Both the position numbers and the translations under genes were made by a program. Below the pieces are notes generated by a model, which was not told the DNA's origin, ran no database searches, and saw only the letters and a program-made list of their open reading frames with translations. Source: Mycocentrospora acerina (taxonomy: Eukaryota > Ascomycota > Dothideomycetes > Pleosporales). Taken from it: 10,565 nt of DNA. Shown here piece by piece: positions 1 through 7,738 of the stretch; positions within the stretch are counted from its first letter, which is position 1; every line of letters begins with the position of its first letter. The stretch is from contig JAKUHH010000078.1 of the NCBI GenBank assembly GCA_022701365.1, positions 1-10,565 of the forward strand, given 5' to 3'.

Positions 1-57
1 ATTGATGCCGCAGGCGTCAGAGCAGACGCGCTGAAAAAGGCAAAGTTGGTGTTTTGA
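1..57 (+). CDS. Possible 3' end of a host gene, cut by the window edge
   Basis: Frame 1 on the plus strand is open from base 1 to a TGA at 55-57 (18 sense codons, ending in KKAKLVF). The composition differs sharply from what follows: it keeps CG and CA dinucleotides (for example GACGCGCTG), and its stop is TGA rather than the TAA/TAG typical of the mutated sequence. The integrase frame of element A also runs on the opposite strand here, but its last residues no longer resemble an integrase C-terminus. I infer that the edge of the repeat lies near base 57 and that unmutated sequence begins to the left. The stretch is too short to name, and chance is a real alternative. Confidence 0.22.
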   Translation: MDAAGVRADALKKAKLVF

Positions 58-1344
58 GTGCCTAACCTGTTTAAGTACCTTAAAAGGCCCTTCCTATTGC
101 GCAGATAGCTTTTAGCTAGGTCTTAAGTTAGTTAAGTTTTTAGTAAACAAGTACACTATATCTCTAACTTGCTAATCTACTAGTTATTAGTGCCTATTAA
201 CTACAGCTTGCATTTAGGCCTAGGCCTTTTCTATATTATCCTTAGCTTATTACTAGGTGTTATGCATATAGGTTATTAATACAAGGGCATTGCAGTAGTT
301 AATTTTATTAAATTGTTTAGCAGAAGGTATAGGGCTCTCCTAGTTCTAACTCTGTCTAAGTTTACTACTAAAGAGGAGCTAATACAGGGCTATCCTAATA
401 GCGCTGTAGGGGAGAGTTATCTAAGCACAATTAATTAAAAGTAGGAGGTTACTCTAGTTATCCTAGTAAAAGGATACAAAGGGCTGTAATCTCTAATTAA
501 TGTACTTATTTATAATCTCTATTTAGCTGTCTGTCTCCTTATAATAGGCAGTAAAGAGCTTAACTTTTACACCTATAATTTAACAGAACTTAGACTAAAA
601 ACTAGAAATAAATTAAAGACTACAGTCTAATATAATTATGTCTAGGGTGTATCTAAAATAGTACACCTATTAGATAAACAGGTTTGCTATGCCTTAGGCG
701 TTAATTATCTTGTAACATAAGATAGTAATAGCTTATTTAGACAGTAAATTAATAATTACTATAATCTAGTTATACCTAGCCTAATCCTTTAGGAAATCTT
801 TAAAATTAATGCATAGGTACTGCATTAGTCTTTTAGGGATAAGCAACAGGTAGAGGTATCTAGGGAGACAGGACTGTCTTAGATGTCCTTTACAACAAGG
901 GATGCAGTTTTACACATACTGTTAACAGCTAGCCTCTATGCCTTTCTAATAGTACTGTTAGGCTAGTAACTAATAGGTCTTCTTAGAGCTAGGGTGCGCT
1001 GTAGAGATTTAATTATATACTTTACAAATAAGCTAGGTATATAAAAGGGAATCTCTAGATAAGCAGAGTTAATCCTAGTAAAGCAAGAGTCTGTTACTAA
1101 TCTAATAGTTATCTAGTAGTTTTGCTTATTATTCCTTAAAGGCTAACTAGTTCTTATAGAGAACTATATCTATTAGTTCTAGAGAGTTAAAAGCTATAAG
1201 AGTTATGTTAGGGCGTAAGGTGTTAATAGTTATTATCTATTAAATTTAAGTTTAGAGGTAGGTCTAGGCTAGATTAGTATTAATTTAGCTATAAAGATAA
1301 TAGGGTCTAAGTAAGACTTTTAATTAATTGTTTTTCTAGGCTAG
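3..1344 (-). pseudogene. pol of element A: integrase domain, RIP-inactivated
   Basis: Integrase would insert retroelement cDNA into the chromosome. In one minus-strand frame the domain order is clear. A zinc-binding segment at about 1020-890 reads HPSSKKTYQLLA and then CIPC, followed by the catalytic core. The first catalytic Asp, expected in a [M/I]DF motif, is Asn (codon 807-805, INFKDF). The second Asp survives at 627-625 (LDCS, where relatives have SDRG) and is followed by QFISSFWSKFC, reading a stop codon as Gln. The Glu is at 519-517 (IEIINKYI). Asp to Glu is 36 codons, i.e. 35 intervening residues, as in D,D35E integrases. A later GPFKVLKQ near 90-110 matches the C-terminal part of the family. 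Dozens of TAA/TAG stops interrupt it. It shares its frame with RNase H and RT. Confidence 0.88.
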
Positions 1345-1759
1345 CTTTAACTAGCTTAGGTCTTGTTCTTGTTAGCTAAGGATATTAGCCCTCTTGTTAT
1401 TCTTGCCTAGGGTATACTTAATTTAGAAATTAAAAGAGGCTAGGGCTTTAGACTATTATGCTTATCTAGCGTTAAGTACCTTAGTAGTTATAAAATATTC
1501 TAAGGCGCAGTAGTCTAAAAGGACTAGGACTTAAGTCTAAACAGAGGTTAGTTTAGCCCTTTATTTTAAGAAGGCTTAGAGAATAGTAAAAAGTTCCTTA
1601 TTATATATTTCCTAATTAAGCTTAGCTCTAGATAGGACCTTGCTATAGAAGGCTATAAGGTACTATTTCTTATTAAAGTGTTTTTAAGATAACACTCCTG
1701 CTGCAACACTGTCTAACAAGTCTGTTTTAATCTAGGTATTGTACTTAAGTTTAAAATAA
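1345..1759 (-). pseudogene. pol of element A: RNase H domain, RIP-inactivated
   Basis: This is the Ty3/gypsy RNase H, which degrades the RNA strand of the RNA-DNA hybrid. Minus-strand motifs in order are TDLLDSVAAGVLS (around 1725-1687; TDAS..GGVLSQ in relatives), AFYSKVLSRAKLN followed after a stop by EIYNKEL, LDYCALEYFITT, and near the end GKNNKRANILS. The first Asp, the Glu and the third Asp are still encoded. The final ADALS-type Asp has become Asn (ANILS). Stops fall at Gln/Trp-type positions. It lies directly downstream of RT and upstream of integrase in the same frame. Confidence 0.86.
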
Positions 1760-3480
1760 CATAGAGTTAGTATTACTAAAAGGGCAGTCTTAAAGAAATA
1801 GAAAGCCTCTTTGCACTCTAAGGTCTATATAAAAGGTATTGTAGGGCTCTGTAGTACAATAAGGGGTTTTATAACCTATAAAAACTTAGTAATAAATTAG
1901 CAGTAAAAACTAGTAAAGCCTAGGAAGGACTTTATACTTATAATAGTAGTTAGTCTTTCCTAGTTCTTTAGGGCTTTTACTTTTTCTAGGTTAACCTTAA
2001 TGCCTTTATTAGTTAACATGTAACTAAGGTACTTTATACATGTAATGTAAAACTTGCTCTTCTTAATGTCTACTTAAAGGCTAGCAGCACGCAGTCTTTC
2101 TAGTACCTGCTTTATATGCTGTTTATAGGTAATAAGGTCTTCTAAATAGATTAAGATGTTGTCTAAGTAGGCAATACAGAAGTTATCTAGGAAATTAATT
2201 AACACATTATTTATATATTATTAGTAGGTTGCAGGGCTGTTGCAGAGGCTAAAGGGTAGTACCTTACATTTGTACATTCTGTAACAGGTTTAGAAGGTAG
2301 TGTATTCTTTAGAATCTAGATCTATACAAATGCAGTTAAATGCAGAATAAATGTTAAACTTAGTAAAGATCTTAGCCTTTAAAAGGCAGGCTAAGAGCTT
2401 GTCTATGCAGGGAATTAGATAGACATCTTTGCAAGTAAGGTTGTTCAGTTTGCAATAGTCTACACAAATTTAGAGGTCCCTATTAGCCTTCTAAACACAC
2501 AAGATAAGAGATGCAAAAGGGCTCTAACTATGCTTAATCTAACCTTTTTGTAGGTTCTCTTAGATGTAGCGCTTAGTTGCTTCTAACTCTTCTATATTCT
2601 GCTTGTACAACAGGCTATAGCTGTTTAGCAGGGGTTTAGTAAGTATAATCTTGTAGTTGTACAGTTAAAAGTCTAGGAGGGTTTCTGCAGCAGTCTTGCT
2701 AAAGACATCTTAGAAGGGGTAGTAACAGAGAGGTAATTAGTCCTATACTAGGGTCACGTTGTCAGGGTTATCTTCTAGCCTTTTCTTATCTAGAATTTAA
2801 TTAATTTTGTAAAGGCTAGTAGTAAAGAATTTGTTTTCTTAGTGTTTTATATTAAAGTAGAAAGTGTTAGCAGAAATAAGAGTAATATAAAAAGAAGGTT
2901 TAGTAAGGACAGGTTCTAGTAAGGGTTAGATAGGTTTTAGCGTTAGGTCCTGTGTAATAAGAGGCAAGAACTTCTAACTCTTTAGGAGTTAAAGCATCCC
3001 TTAAATCTTATAAATAGCAGTAGTTACACTGTGCCTCTCTTAATAGTCCTCCTGTTCCTATAGCTTGTCTTATTGTGTAATATCTAAGGCAACAGTTTTA
3101 GCAGGAACTGTTTAGTTAAGGGTTATTAGGAGCAGTAGAGTAGGATTGTACACAGCAGGATAGTAGCATAGCTAGATAATCTAGGAGTGATCTATATCTA
3201 ACTGTAGCTTAAAACGCTTTATCTATTTAATTCTAATAATGCAGTCTTATAAGCTAAGATCTACTATTCTAAATAGGCAGTTGTAGATCTTTCTTCTATT
3301 AATAATTAGATATAAACAGATATACTAAGTTACTAGAGAAGAGATTTAGTCTTAAAACCTTTTAATAGTAACCTAAAAGGGTAGCTTTTAGATAGGAGTC
3401 TGAAGAGCTAATAAAATAGAAATAGCAATTTTTAAATTTAAGAAAAGATAACCTTAGGCACTAGTGTTAATTAAGGAGTG
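1760..3480 (-). pseudogene. pol of element A: protease region and reverse transcriptase, RIP-inactivated
   Basis: This is the N-terminal half of pol. From about 3480 to 2715 lies a divergent aspartic-protease and linker region. I could not find the DSG active site, but the downstream DCIIRIK segment resembles the DxILG block of retroviral-type proteases. RT starts with DVFSKTAAETLLDF at about 2709. It continues with the fingers and palm: CVDYCKLNNLT, then FTKFNIYSAFN (relatives FDIxxAF, so the catalytic Asp is Asn at 2355-2353), then LPFSLCNSPATY, then AYLDNILIYLEDLI at 2172 downward. The YLDD box reads YLDN, with the second Asp (2160-2158) changed to Asn. VDIKKSKFYITC and the thumb follow. 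The frame is the same as RNase H and integrase and differs from gag. The protein cannot be functional. Confidence 0.9.
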
Positions 3481-3605
3481 TAATTAGACCCTAAGGCCCT
3501 TAGTGCAAAGAATAGAAGAAGAAAGGAAATGTAGTCCCCTAAACAAGTTTAAGAGACTAAGGTTTAATAGGTTATAACAGTTTAGGCCTAGGAAGGGAGG
3601 TCCTC
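3370..3605. repeat. Left copy of 236 bp direct repeat flanking an N
   Basis: This segment is repeated at 3607-3842 with a single N between. I find two differences, both transitions: G at 3561 against A at 3798, and C at 3578 against T at 3815. It covers the gag-pol junction of element A. The arrangement (contig end, one N, the same sequence again) is what an unmerged overlap gives. The offset of 237 is a multiple of three, so the frame is not disturbed. Confidence 0.9.
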
Positions 3606-3606
3606 N
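3606..3606. other. Assembly gap, single N
   Basis: One ambiguous base sits exactly between two copies of the same 236 bp segment. It is most likely a scaffolding join of unknown length, so the true distance between gag and pol may be about 237 bases shorter. Confidence 0.85.
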
Positions 3607-3842
3607 AACCTAAAAGGGTAGCTTTTAGATAGGAGTCTGAAGAGCTAATAAAATAGAAATAGCAATTTTTAAATTTAAGAAAAGATAACCTTAGGCACTA
3701 GTGTTAATTAAGGAGTGTAATTAGACCCTAAGGCCCTTAGTGCAAAGAATAGAAGAAGAAAGGAAATGTAGTCCCCTAAACAAGTTTAAGAGACTAAAGT
3801 TTAATAGGTTATAATAGTTTAGGCCTAGGAAGGGAGGTCCTC
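3607..3842. repeat. Right copy of 236 bp direct repeat flanking an N
   Basis: Partner of 3370-3605, with two transition differences. It holds the end of the gag frame and the start of the pol frame on the minus strand. The two mismatches could be contig-end errors, allelic differences, or differing RIP in a genuine duplication. Confidence 0.9.
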
Positions 3843-3844
3843 TT

Positions 3845-5069
3845 AGGCGTCTCTGTTTCCTGTCTAATCCTCTTCTTAGTTAAGGTCTTCTCCTAATTTC
3901 TTAATGTCTTTATTAGGGTGTTTAAACTTAATCTTCTGTACTTAAGGCGAAGGACACTTGCTTACAAAGTGTCCTAGCTTGCTACAGTTATAGCAATTAC
4001 CTAGAGTTAGATCCCTTGCAGGACTAAGAGTCTTAGATATAAGCTAAAGGGCAGGTAAAGGTTAGGGTTGTGTTTAGATACAGGGGTTTGCTTATTAGTA
4101 TAAATTATAGTTTATTCTTAGTAGGGACCTCTAAATTAGACTTAAATAAAGTTAACCTAGTTTGTATATTGTACAGATTGTGCTTCCTGTAGTTAGGACT
4201 AAGAGATAGTTCCTTTATTCTATATTAAACACTATTAGGTGTTTAACTATAAGCTTAAAAGAGTTGTTCTATTGTTACTTAAATCTAAGGCTAGGCATCT
4301 GCAAGGTTAGTGTAATCTTTGTCTATAGGTAGTAAAACTATTCTAATTTAGGTACTTGTCCCCTAATAGCAGCACTAAAGAACTGTGCTTTAAAAATAAG
4401 GAAGGTTTCTGTCTTGTCTATATAGAGTTTATTAAAAGCAGCCTAGCTCTTAGCTCTCTTATTTTCTGTAATAAAATAGGACTTAAGTAGGTTAATTATA
4501 TCTTCTGCAATCTTAAAATAGTTAGACAGGGTATTAGATAGGTATTAGGGCTCTAGGTACTCCTTAGCTAGGCCAGAAGTATGTCCCTAGACTAACGCTA
4601 TGCAGGCGCGCTTACTCTAATAGTGGTCTACATTAATCTCTAACTAGTCCTAGATTAAGGCTTGCTATTAGCAAAAGGTTAAGTTGCAACTATTATTAAG
4701 GACTTTAATAGTAGGTGTTCTTTTAGATAGTTTTATGCGTATAGTATTGTTAATTAAAATCTTAGACTAGAACCTTAGGGGTTAAGGTTGTTCTAAGGGA
4801 GTTAGGGGTAATTTAGTGCTAGGTAGAGGATAGTCTAGGGTAATTGTAGCTTGCTGTAGTTCTTAGATTTCTGCACAAAGCTAGTCTACTAATTAAGCTA
4901 AGTCCTCCTTTCCTTAGTCTAAATCTAGTATAGGTTCTGCACTAGTTCTTACTAGATTAGGGGATAGAGTAGGATTAGATGCCTCTGCTGTTACCCTTAA
5001 GGTTAAGCCTTAAGTATATACTAATCTTTAAGTTAGTTCCTTTAAACCTAGGGTAATAGTAGCAGACAT
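3845..5069 (-). pseudogene. gag: gag of element A, zinc-knuckle capsid/nucleocapsid, RIP-inactivated
   Basis: Gag would form the virus-like particle and bind element RNA. The suggested start is the ATG at 5069-5067 (MSATITLGLKEL), although the same frame looks coding upstream and the true start may be earlier. The capsid part shows NYFKIAEDIINLLKSYFITE, AAFNKLYIDKTETFLIFKAQ and AAIRGQVPKLE, typical of fungal gypsy Gag. The nucleocapsid has a complete CCHC knuckle, CYNCSKLGHFVSKC, at 3995-3954 (C-x2-C-x4-H-x4-C), all four ligands intact. A Lys/Glu-rich tail ends near 3845. Many stops are present, and the ones I read are TAA or TAG. Codon phase differs from pol by one base, a -1 relation. Confidence 0.86.
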
Positions 5070-5359
5070 TAGAGTTAGGTCTAATTCTGCTAGGTTCTTA
5101 ATAGTCTCTAAGTTTCTACCTTAGCGCAATCCTACGCAGCTATTCTAAAGTAATCCTAACACAGTAGTCTAGGAAGTTCTAAACCTAAAGGCTTTAGTTG
5201 TTAGGAGATTATAAGGATCCTAGCTGTAATAAAATGCTAGATGTAACAGTATAGTCTAAATTAGTTCTAAATTAGATAGGGCTTAGACGTGATCTAAACA
5301 AAACAAGTAGTAATAATATTTAGAGGCTGTTACTAGCTAGGACAAGTTTTTCTGTATAA
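5070..5359 (-). other. 5' leader of element A
   Basis: This lies between the LTR edge and the proposed gag ATG. The gag frame remains plausible through much of it (for example GRNLETIKNLAELDL directly before the ATG, stops only TAA/TAG), so gag may start further upstream. The primer-binding site should sit next to the LTR at about 5359-5340, but I could not match it to a particular tRNA by eye, and RIP may have altered it. Confidence 0.5.
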
Positions 5360-5648
5360 TGTAATAACGCAGGTTATAAGAGAGTAATCTAAATAGGGTC
5401 TAAAGTGTCCACTACTAGGCATATAGGAGTGCTAGGACTAGAGGGTAAACTAAAGATACTATTCTCTACACCTATAGGTCTTGTACAAAAGGATACAGAA
5501 AAACTACTCTACAAAGCTACACAGACTGCCCCCCTTATATATCCCTTCCTAGGGTTACTATCTGAGGCGAGTACAAATCAGGTGGCTATCGGATGGGTGT
5601 CGGTTGACTCAGGGGTAATGATAGGATGTGACGTTGTGAACGTTACAT
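5360..5648 (-). repeat. 5' LTR of element A (289 bp)
   Basis: On the minus strand it begins TGTAACGTTC at 5648 and ends CGTTATTACA at 5360. The ends form the short inverted repeat TGTAAC/GTTACA, with the right end changed by one C-to-T-type step, and they have the usual TG...CA. It matches the plus-oriented LTRs at 7193-7480 and 8370-8657 along its whole length in inverted orientation. It sits directly upstream of gag, so it is the 5' LTR. The U3 end (about 5559-5648) keeps many C and G bases that are T and A in the other LTRs, while the opposite end is visibly mutated. An 81-codon open frame on the plus strand here is a by-product of this preserved stretch. Confidence 0.88.
5534..5541 (-). 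promoter_or_regulatory. LTR TATA box
   Basis: The minus strand reads TATATAAG inside the LTR, following GGAAGGGA. The same motif is at the same place in the other two LTRs (7299-7306 and 8476-8483). This is the expected U3 core promoter that would drive gag-pol. Confidence 0.6.
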
Positions 5649-5811
5649 AAAGAAGCTAAGCTTACTATAAAGACTAAAAAGCTAGTTATAAGCCTAAAAA
5701 AATAAAGTAGAAGATATATTATATTTAAAAGATAATTAAGTTAAGAATTCTAATTTCTATTTATAAATATATATAGTATATATAAGCTAATAGACCTAAC
5801 TTAGATATAGT
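5649..5811. other. AT-rich spacer without recognisable content
   Basis: Between the outer edge of the element A LTR and the end of the minus-strand frame at 5812 lies about 160 bp of very AT-rich sequence, with runs such as ATATATATAGTATATATAAG. I see no gene, RNA or clear repeat. The bases next to the LTR (TAAAG) could be one half of a target-site duplication, but the other end is outside the window. Confidence 0.5.
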
Positions 5812-6755
5812 TTAGGCGCTACTTATTACTGTGTCTTTGCTAAACTCTGTTAGCTTACTCTTACTTAGAGACCTTACTACATTATTACTACTACTGCCTC
5901 TACTAACTTTCCCTCTAATAGCTACTTTACTTCTACTACTTCTACTCTTCTTTGCTAATACTACTACTATCTCTGCTATTCTTACTGCTATCTTCTTTAT
6001 CTTCTCTCTTATTTCCTCTATTATAGCCTTTATACTTACTACTACTCTCTAAATTTTCCTTAACTCTGCTTGCAAGGACTAAACCTCTTTTTTTATTAAC
6101 TAATAATATATAAGCATAACTTCTGCTATAGTTATGCTAGTAACTTAAGAGTAAGCTACTTATTTATATATTACTAGCTAATAAGCTACCTTAGTAGTAA
6201 GCTCCTTAACTATATTTATCTTTTTTTTATTATTAATACTGCTGTAGATAGAGTTACCTTATAAGTTTAAAGCCGACTAGAAAGACTTAAACTTAGGTCT
6301 AATATATAATAGTACTTATTAAGAAATTAGCACTAAAGACTATAAGATAAGATACAGATACTTACTAAATTGCACTTCTTATTCTACTTTATATAATAGT
6401 AGTATTTTTTTAACCTTACTAAATAAAACTTAAACTTAATAAATTACCTGCAGTTAATAGCCTGTATGCACTGCATGCAGATAACCTAAAAGGCTACTAG
6501 GAGGGCACTAGGGGGGACAGGGATTAGCATAGGGGCAGGGGTAGGTGCAGGTGCAGGTGCTGGTGCGGGTGCTGGTGCGGGTGCGGGTGCTGGTGCTGGT
6601 GCTGGTGCTGGTGCTGGTGCTGGTGCTGGTGCTGGTGCTGGTGCTGGTGCTGGTGCTAGTGCTAGTGGTGTTGCTGTTGTCACTGCTGCTGCTGCAGTTG
6701 CAGTTGTGGTTGTGGTTGTAGTTGTAGTTGTAGTTTTGCTAATACTTATTAGCAA
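5812..6755 (-). pseudogene. Decayed unknown gene: Thr/Pro-Ala repeats, Cys cluster, helical basic C-terminus
   Basis: I do not recognise this gene. From 6755 one frame reads a Thr tract, then a long Pro-Ala repeat, then MLIPVPPSALLVAF and, after a stop, a segment that in the second copy holds a Cys cluster (CYCTKQNKKC). Here those Cys codons are mostly TAC/TAT. From about 6228, at a run of eight A on the minus strand, the coding look moves to another frame that stays readable to TAA at 5814-5812: VKELTTKVAY, VTSITIAEVMLIYY, EVQSLQAELRKI, then SIKAIIEEIREKIKKIAVR (helix or coiled-coil-like), then a Ser/Arg/Lys-rich tail (KKSRSSRSKVAIRGKVSRG). All internal stops I read are TAG/TAA at Gln/Trp-type positions. 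A transposase C-terminal helix or a DNA-binding protein is possible, but I have no firm match. Plus-strand 5831-6052 is an antisense shadow of it. Confidence 0.5.
6539..6735. repeat. GGTGCT hexamer microsatellite with degenerate flanks
   Basis: Twelve perfect GGTGCT units run from 6586 to 6657. Variants (GGTGCA, GGTGCG) lie to the left, and GTTGTG/GTTGTA repeats to the right as far as about 6735. On the minus strand it reads Pro-Ala codons followed upstream by Thr codons, with varied third positions outside the perfect core. This suggests a coding repeat of the minus-strand frame rather than a random satellite. The homologous array in the right unit has only four perfect GGTGCT units. Confidence 0.9.
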
Positions 6756-6758
6756 AAC
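6733..6758. other. Perfect 10 bp inverted repeat, 6-nt loop
   Basis: GTTTTGCTAA and TTAGCAAAAC are perfect reverse complements around TACTTA. The right unit has a decayed form of the same hairpin with one base missing from the left arm. It lies between the two divergent reading frames, where a promoter or RNA structure might be expected, but no function can be shown. Confidence 0.45.
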
Positions 6759-6794
6759 ACTACTAAAAAGGCTTAATAAAGGGTATATACAAAA

Positions 6795-7192
6795 ATGTTA
6801 AGCCTAACTACTAAAGAGATTAAGATTTTAAAGAGGGAAGCCTCTATATATAAGAACCTGTCTTAAGGTAAAAGAGATAATTATTAAGGTAATAATAAAG
6901 AAAATTTTTCTTAAGGTAAAAGTTAAAATATTATTAAAGATTACCTTGCATTAGGATACAAATAAGACTTAAATATAAAAAAAAATATATTTAGATAAGA
7001 TAAAGACTTATACAATAAAGAAAGATAAAAAGGGGAGGTAATATAAACTTTAGACAAAAGAGTTTTGTAAGGACAAGAGAAAGAAACCTAAATGCTGTCT
7101 AAACCTTACTTTACCTTTTCTTCTCTCTCTCTTATACAGACAAAAGATAACTCTGTAAAAAGGGACTTTCTGCCTATACAGAGAGAGGGTAG
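6795..7192 (+). pseudogene. Unknown plus-strand ORF X, copy 1, with RIP-type stops
   Basis: I do not recognise this protein. It starts at ATG 6795 (A at -3), reading MLSLTTKEIKILKREASIYK, and stays in one readable phase for about 130 codons up to the LTR. Segments include NIIKDYLALGYK, DKDLYNKER and TLDKRVL. It is rich in Lys, Glu, Gln-type stops and Asn. I count ten in-frame stops, all TAA. In the second copy at least two of these positions are CAA, and in-phase similarity is kept (IKDYLAAGYK, DRDLYYKER, TLDKRVLQGQEKET). This supports a once-open frame broken by CAA-to-TAA changes. It is on the same strand as the flanking LTRs and adjacent to the polypurine tract, so it may be the product of the non-autonomous element, but no zinc knuckle or enzyme motif is visible. 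Confidence 0.5.
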
Positions 7193-7480
7193 TATAACAT
7201 TTACAACATTACATTATATTATTACCCTTAAGTTAACTAACACCTATCTAATAGCTACTTAATTTATACTTGCCTTAGATAATAACCTTAGGAAGGTATA
7301 TATAAGAGGGGCAGTCTATATAGCTTTATAGAGTAGTTTTTCTATATCCTTTTGTGCAAGACCTATAAGTGTAGAAAATAGTATCTTTAGTTTACCCTCT
7401 AGTCCTAGCACTCCTATATGCCTAGTAGTAGACACTTCAGACCCTATTCAGATCACTCTCTTATAACCTGCGTTGTTACA
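7193..7480 (+). repeat. LTR, plus orientation (288 bp)
   Basis: It starts TATAAC (TGTAAC after one G-to-A change) and ends GTTGTTACA. It aligns in inverted orientation with the element A LTR and directly with 8370-8657. A purine tract (about 7180-7189) and TAG precede it, as before the next LTR. It carries a TATATAAG box. A different sequence from that at the LTR of element A follows it directly. Confidence 0.87.
7299..7306 (+). promoter_or_regulatory. LTR TATA box
   Basis: TATATAAG within a longer TATATATAAG, at the position equivalent to the TATA motifs of the other two LTRs. It would be the U3 core promoter of the short element. Confidence 0.55.
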
Positions 7481-7650
7481 GCAAGGACCTGAACTCAGGT
7501 CTGATGTATAACAGCACCTATTAAGAAATTAGCACTAAAGACTATAGGATAGGATACAGATACTTACTAGATTGCACTTCTTGTTCTGCTTTGTGCAATA
7601 GCAGTATTTCTTTAACCTTGCTAAACAAAACTTAAACTTAATAAATTACC

Positions 7651-7668
7651 TGCAGGCAACAGCCTGCA
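7651..7668. other. Short hairpin TGCAGGC-AACA-GCCTGCA
   Basis: Seven-base perfect arms with a four-base loop, followed closely by the 10 bp palindrome CTGCATGCAG (7673-7682). The palindrome is kept in the left unit (6471-6480), while the hairpin there is partly destroyed by transitions. It lies within the minus-strand reading frame; function unknown. Confidence 0.4.
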
Positions 7669-7738
7669 CGCACTGCATGCAGATAACCTAGAAGGCTACT
7701 AGGAGGGCACTAGGGGGGACAGGGATTAGCATAGGGGC

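Larger units (their letters stand above)
1..5648 (-). mobile_element. Ty3/gypsy LTR retrotransposon, element A, 3' end outside window
   Basis: Read on the minus strand the order is 5' LTR (5648-5360), leader, gag with a zinc knuckle, protease region, reverse transcriptase, RNase H, integrase. RT before integrase is the Ty3/gypsy order. The element runs off the left edge, so its 3' LTR, polypurine tract and target-site duplication cannot be seen. Every domain is inactivated: the frames stay readable over about 5 kb but are cut by many TAA/TAG codons at positions where relatives have Gln or Trp, and catalytic Asp codons have become AAC/AAT. This pattern is typical of RIP. A 236 bp duplication around an N at 3606 probably inflates the length artificially. 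Confidence 0.9.
6279..7480 (+). repeat. Left unit of ~1.2 kb tandem direct repeat
   Basis: This unit is homologous to 7481-8657 in the same orientation, from about 6279 to the end of the LTR at 7480. Differences are mostly transitions plus length change in the GGTGCT array and in T runs. It is generally more AT-rich than the right unit, so it has suffered more RIP. Its left limit falls within a few bases of the position that, in the right unit, is the first base after an LTR. Here no LTR precedes it, and a minus-strand reading frame appears to continue instead. Confidence 0.85.

Noticed and set aside
3370..3842. Duplicated segment as a biological tandem duplication or miniature element
   Set aside because: A single N exactly between the copies, and a second identical arrangement at 10042, point to contig overlap.
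5405..5650. 81-codon plus-strand open frame
   Set aside because: It lies wholly inside the minus-oriented LTR of element A, stays open because part of that LTR escaped mutation, and its frame is not kept in the other LTR copies.
5831..6052. 73-codon plus-strand frame of Leu/Thr/Ile resembling membrane segments
   Set aside because: Antisense to a minus-strand frame with better coding character. Its hydrophobic look comes from CTA/CTT/ATT low-complexity sequence.
7118..7138. Pyrimidine tract ending in CAG, like a 3' splice site
   Set aside because: No convincing 5' splice site or branch point was found, and the AG is kept but no exon can be identified. It is more simply part of the ORF X relic.
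7486..7501. GACCTGAACTCAGGTC, reminiscent of a stretch of large-subunit rRNA
   Set aside because: Only a short, nearly palindromic stretch; flanking sequence shows no rRNA similarity. It may be part of a primer-binding region, but I could not match it to a tRNA.
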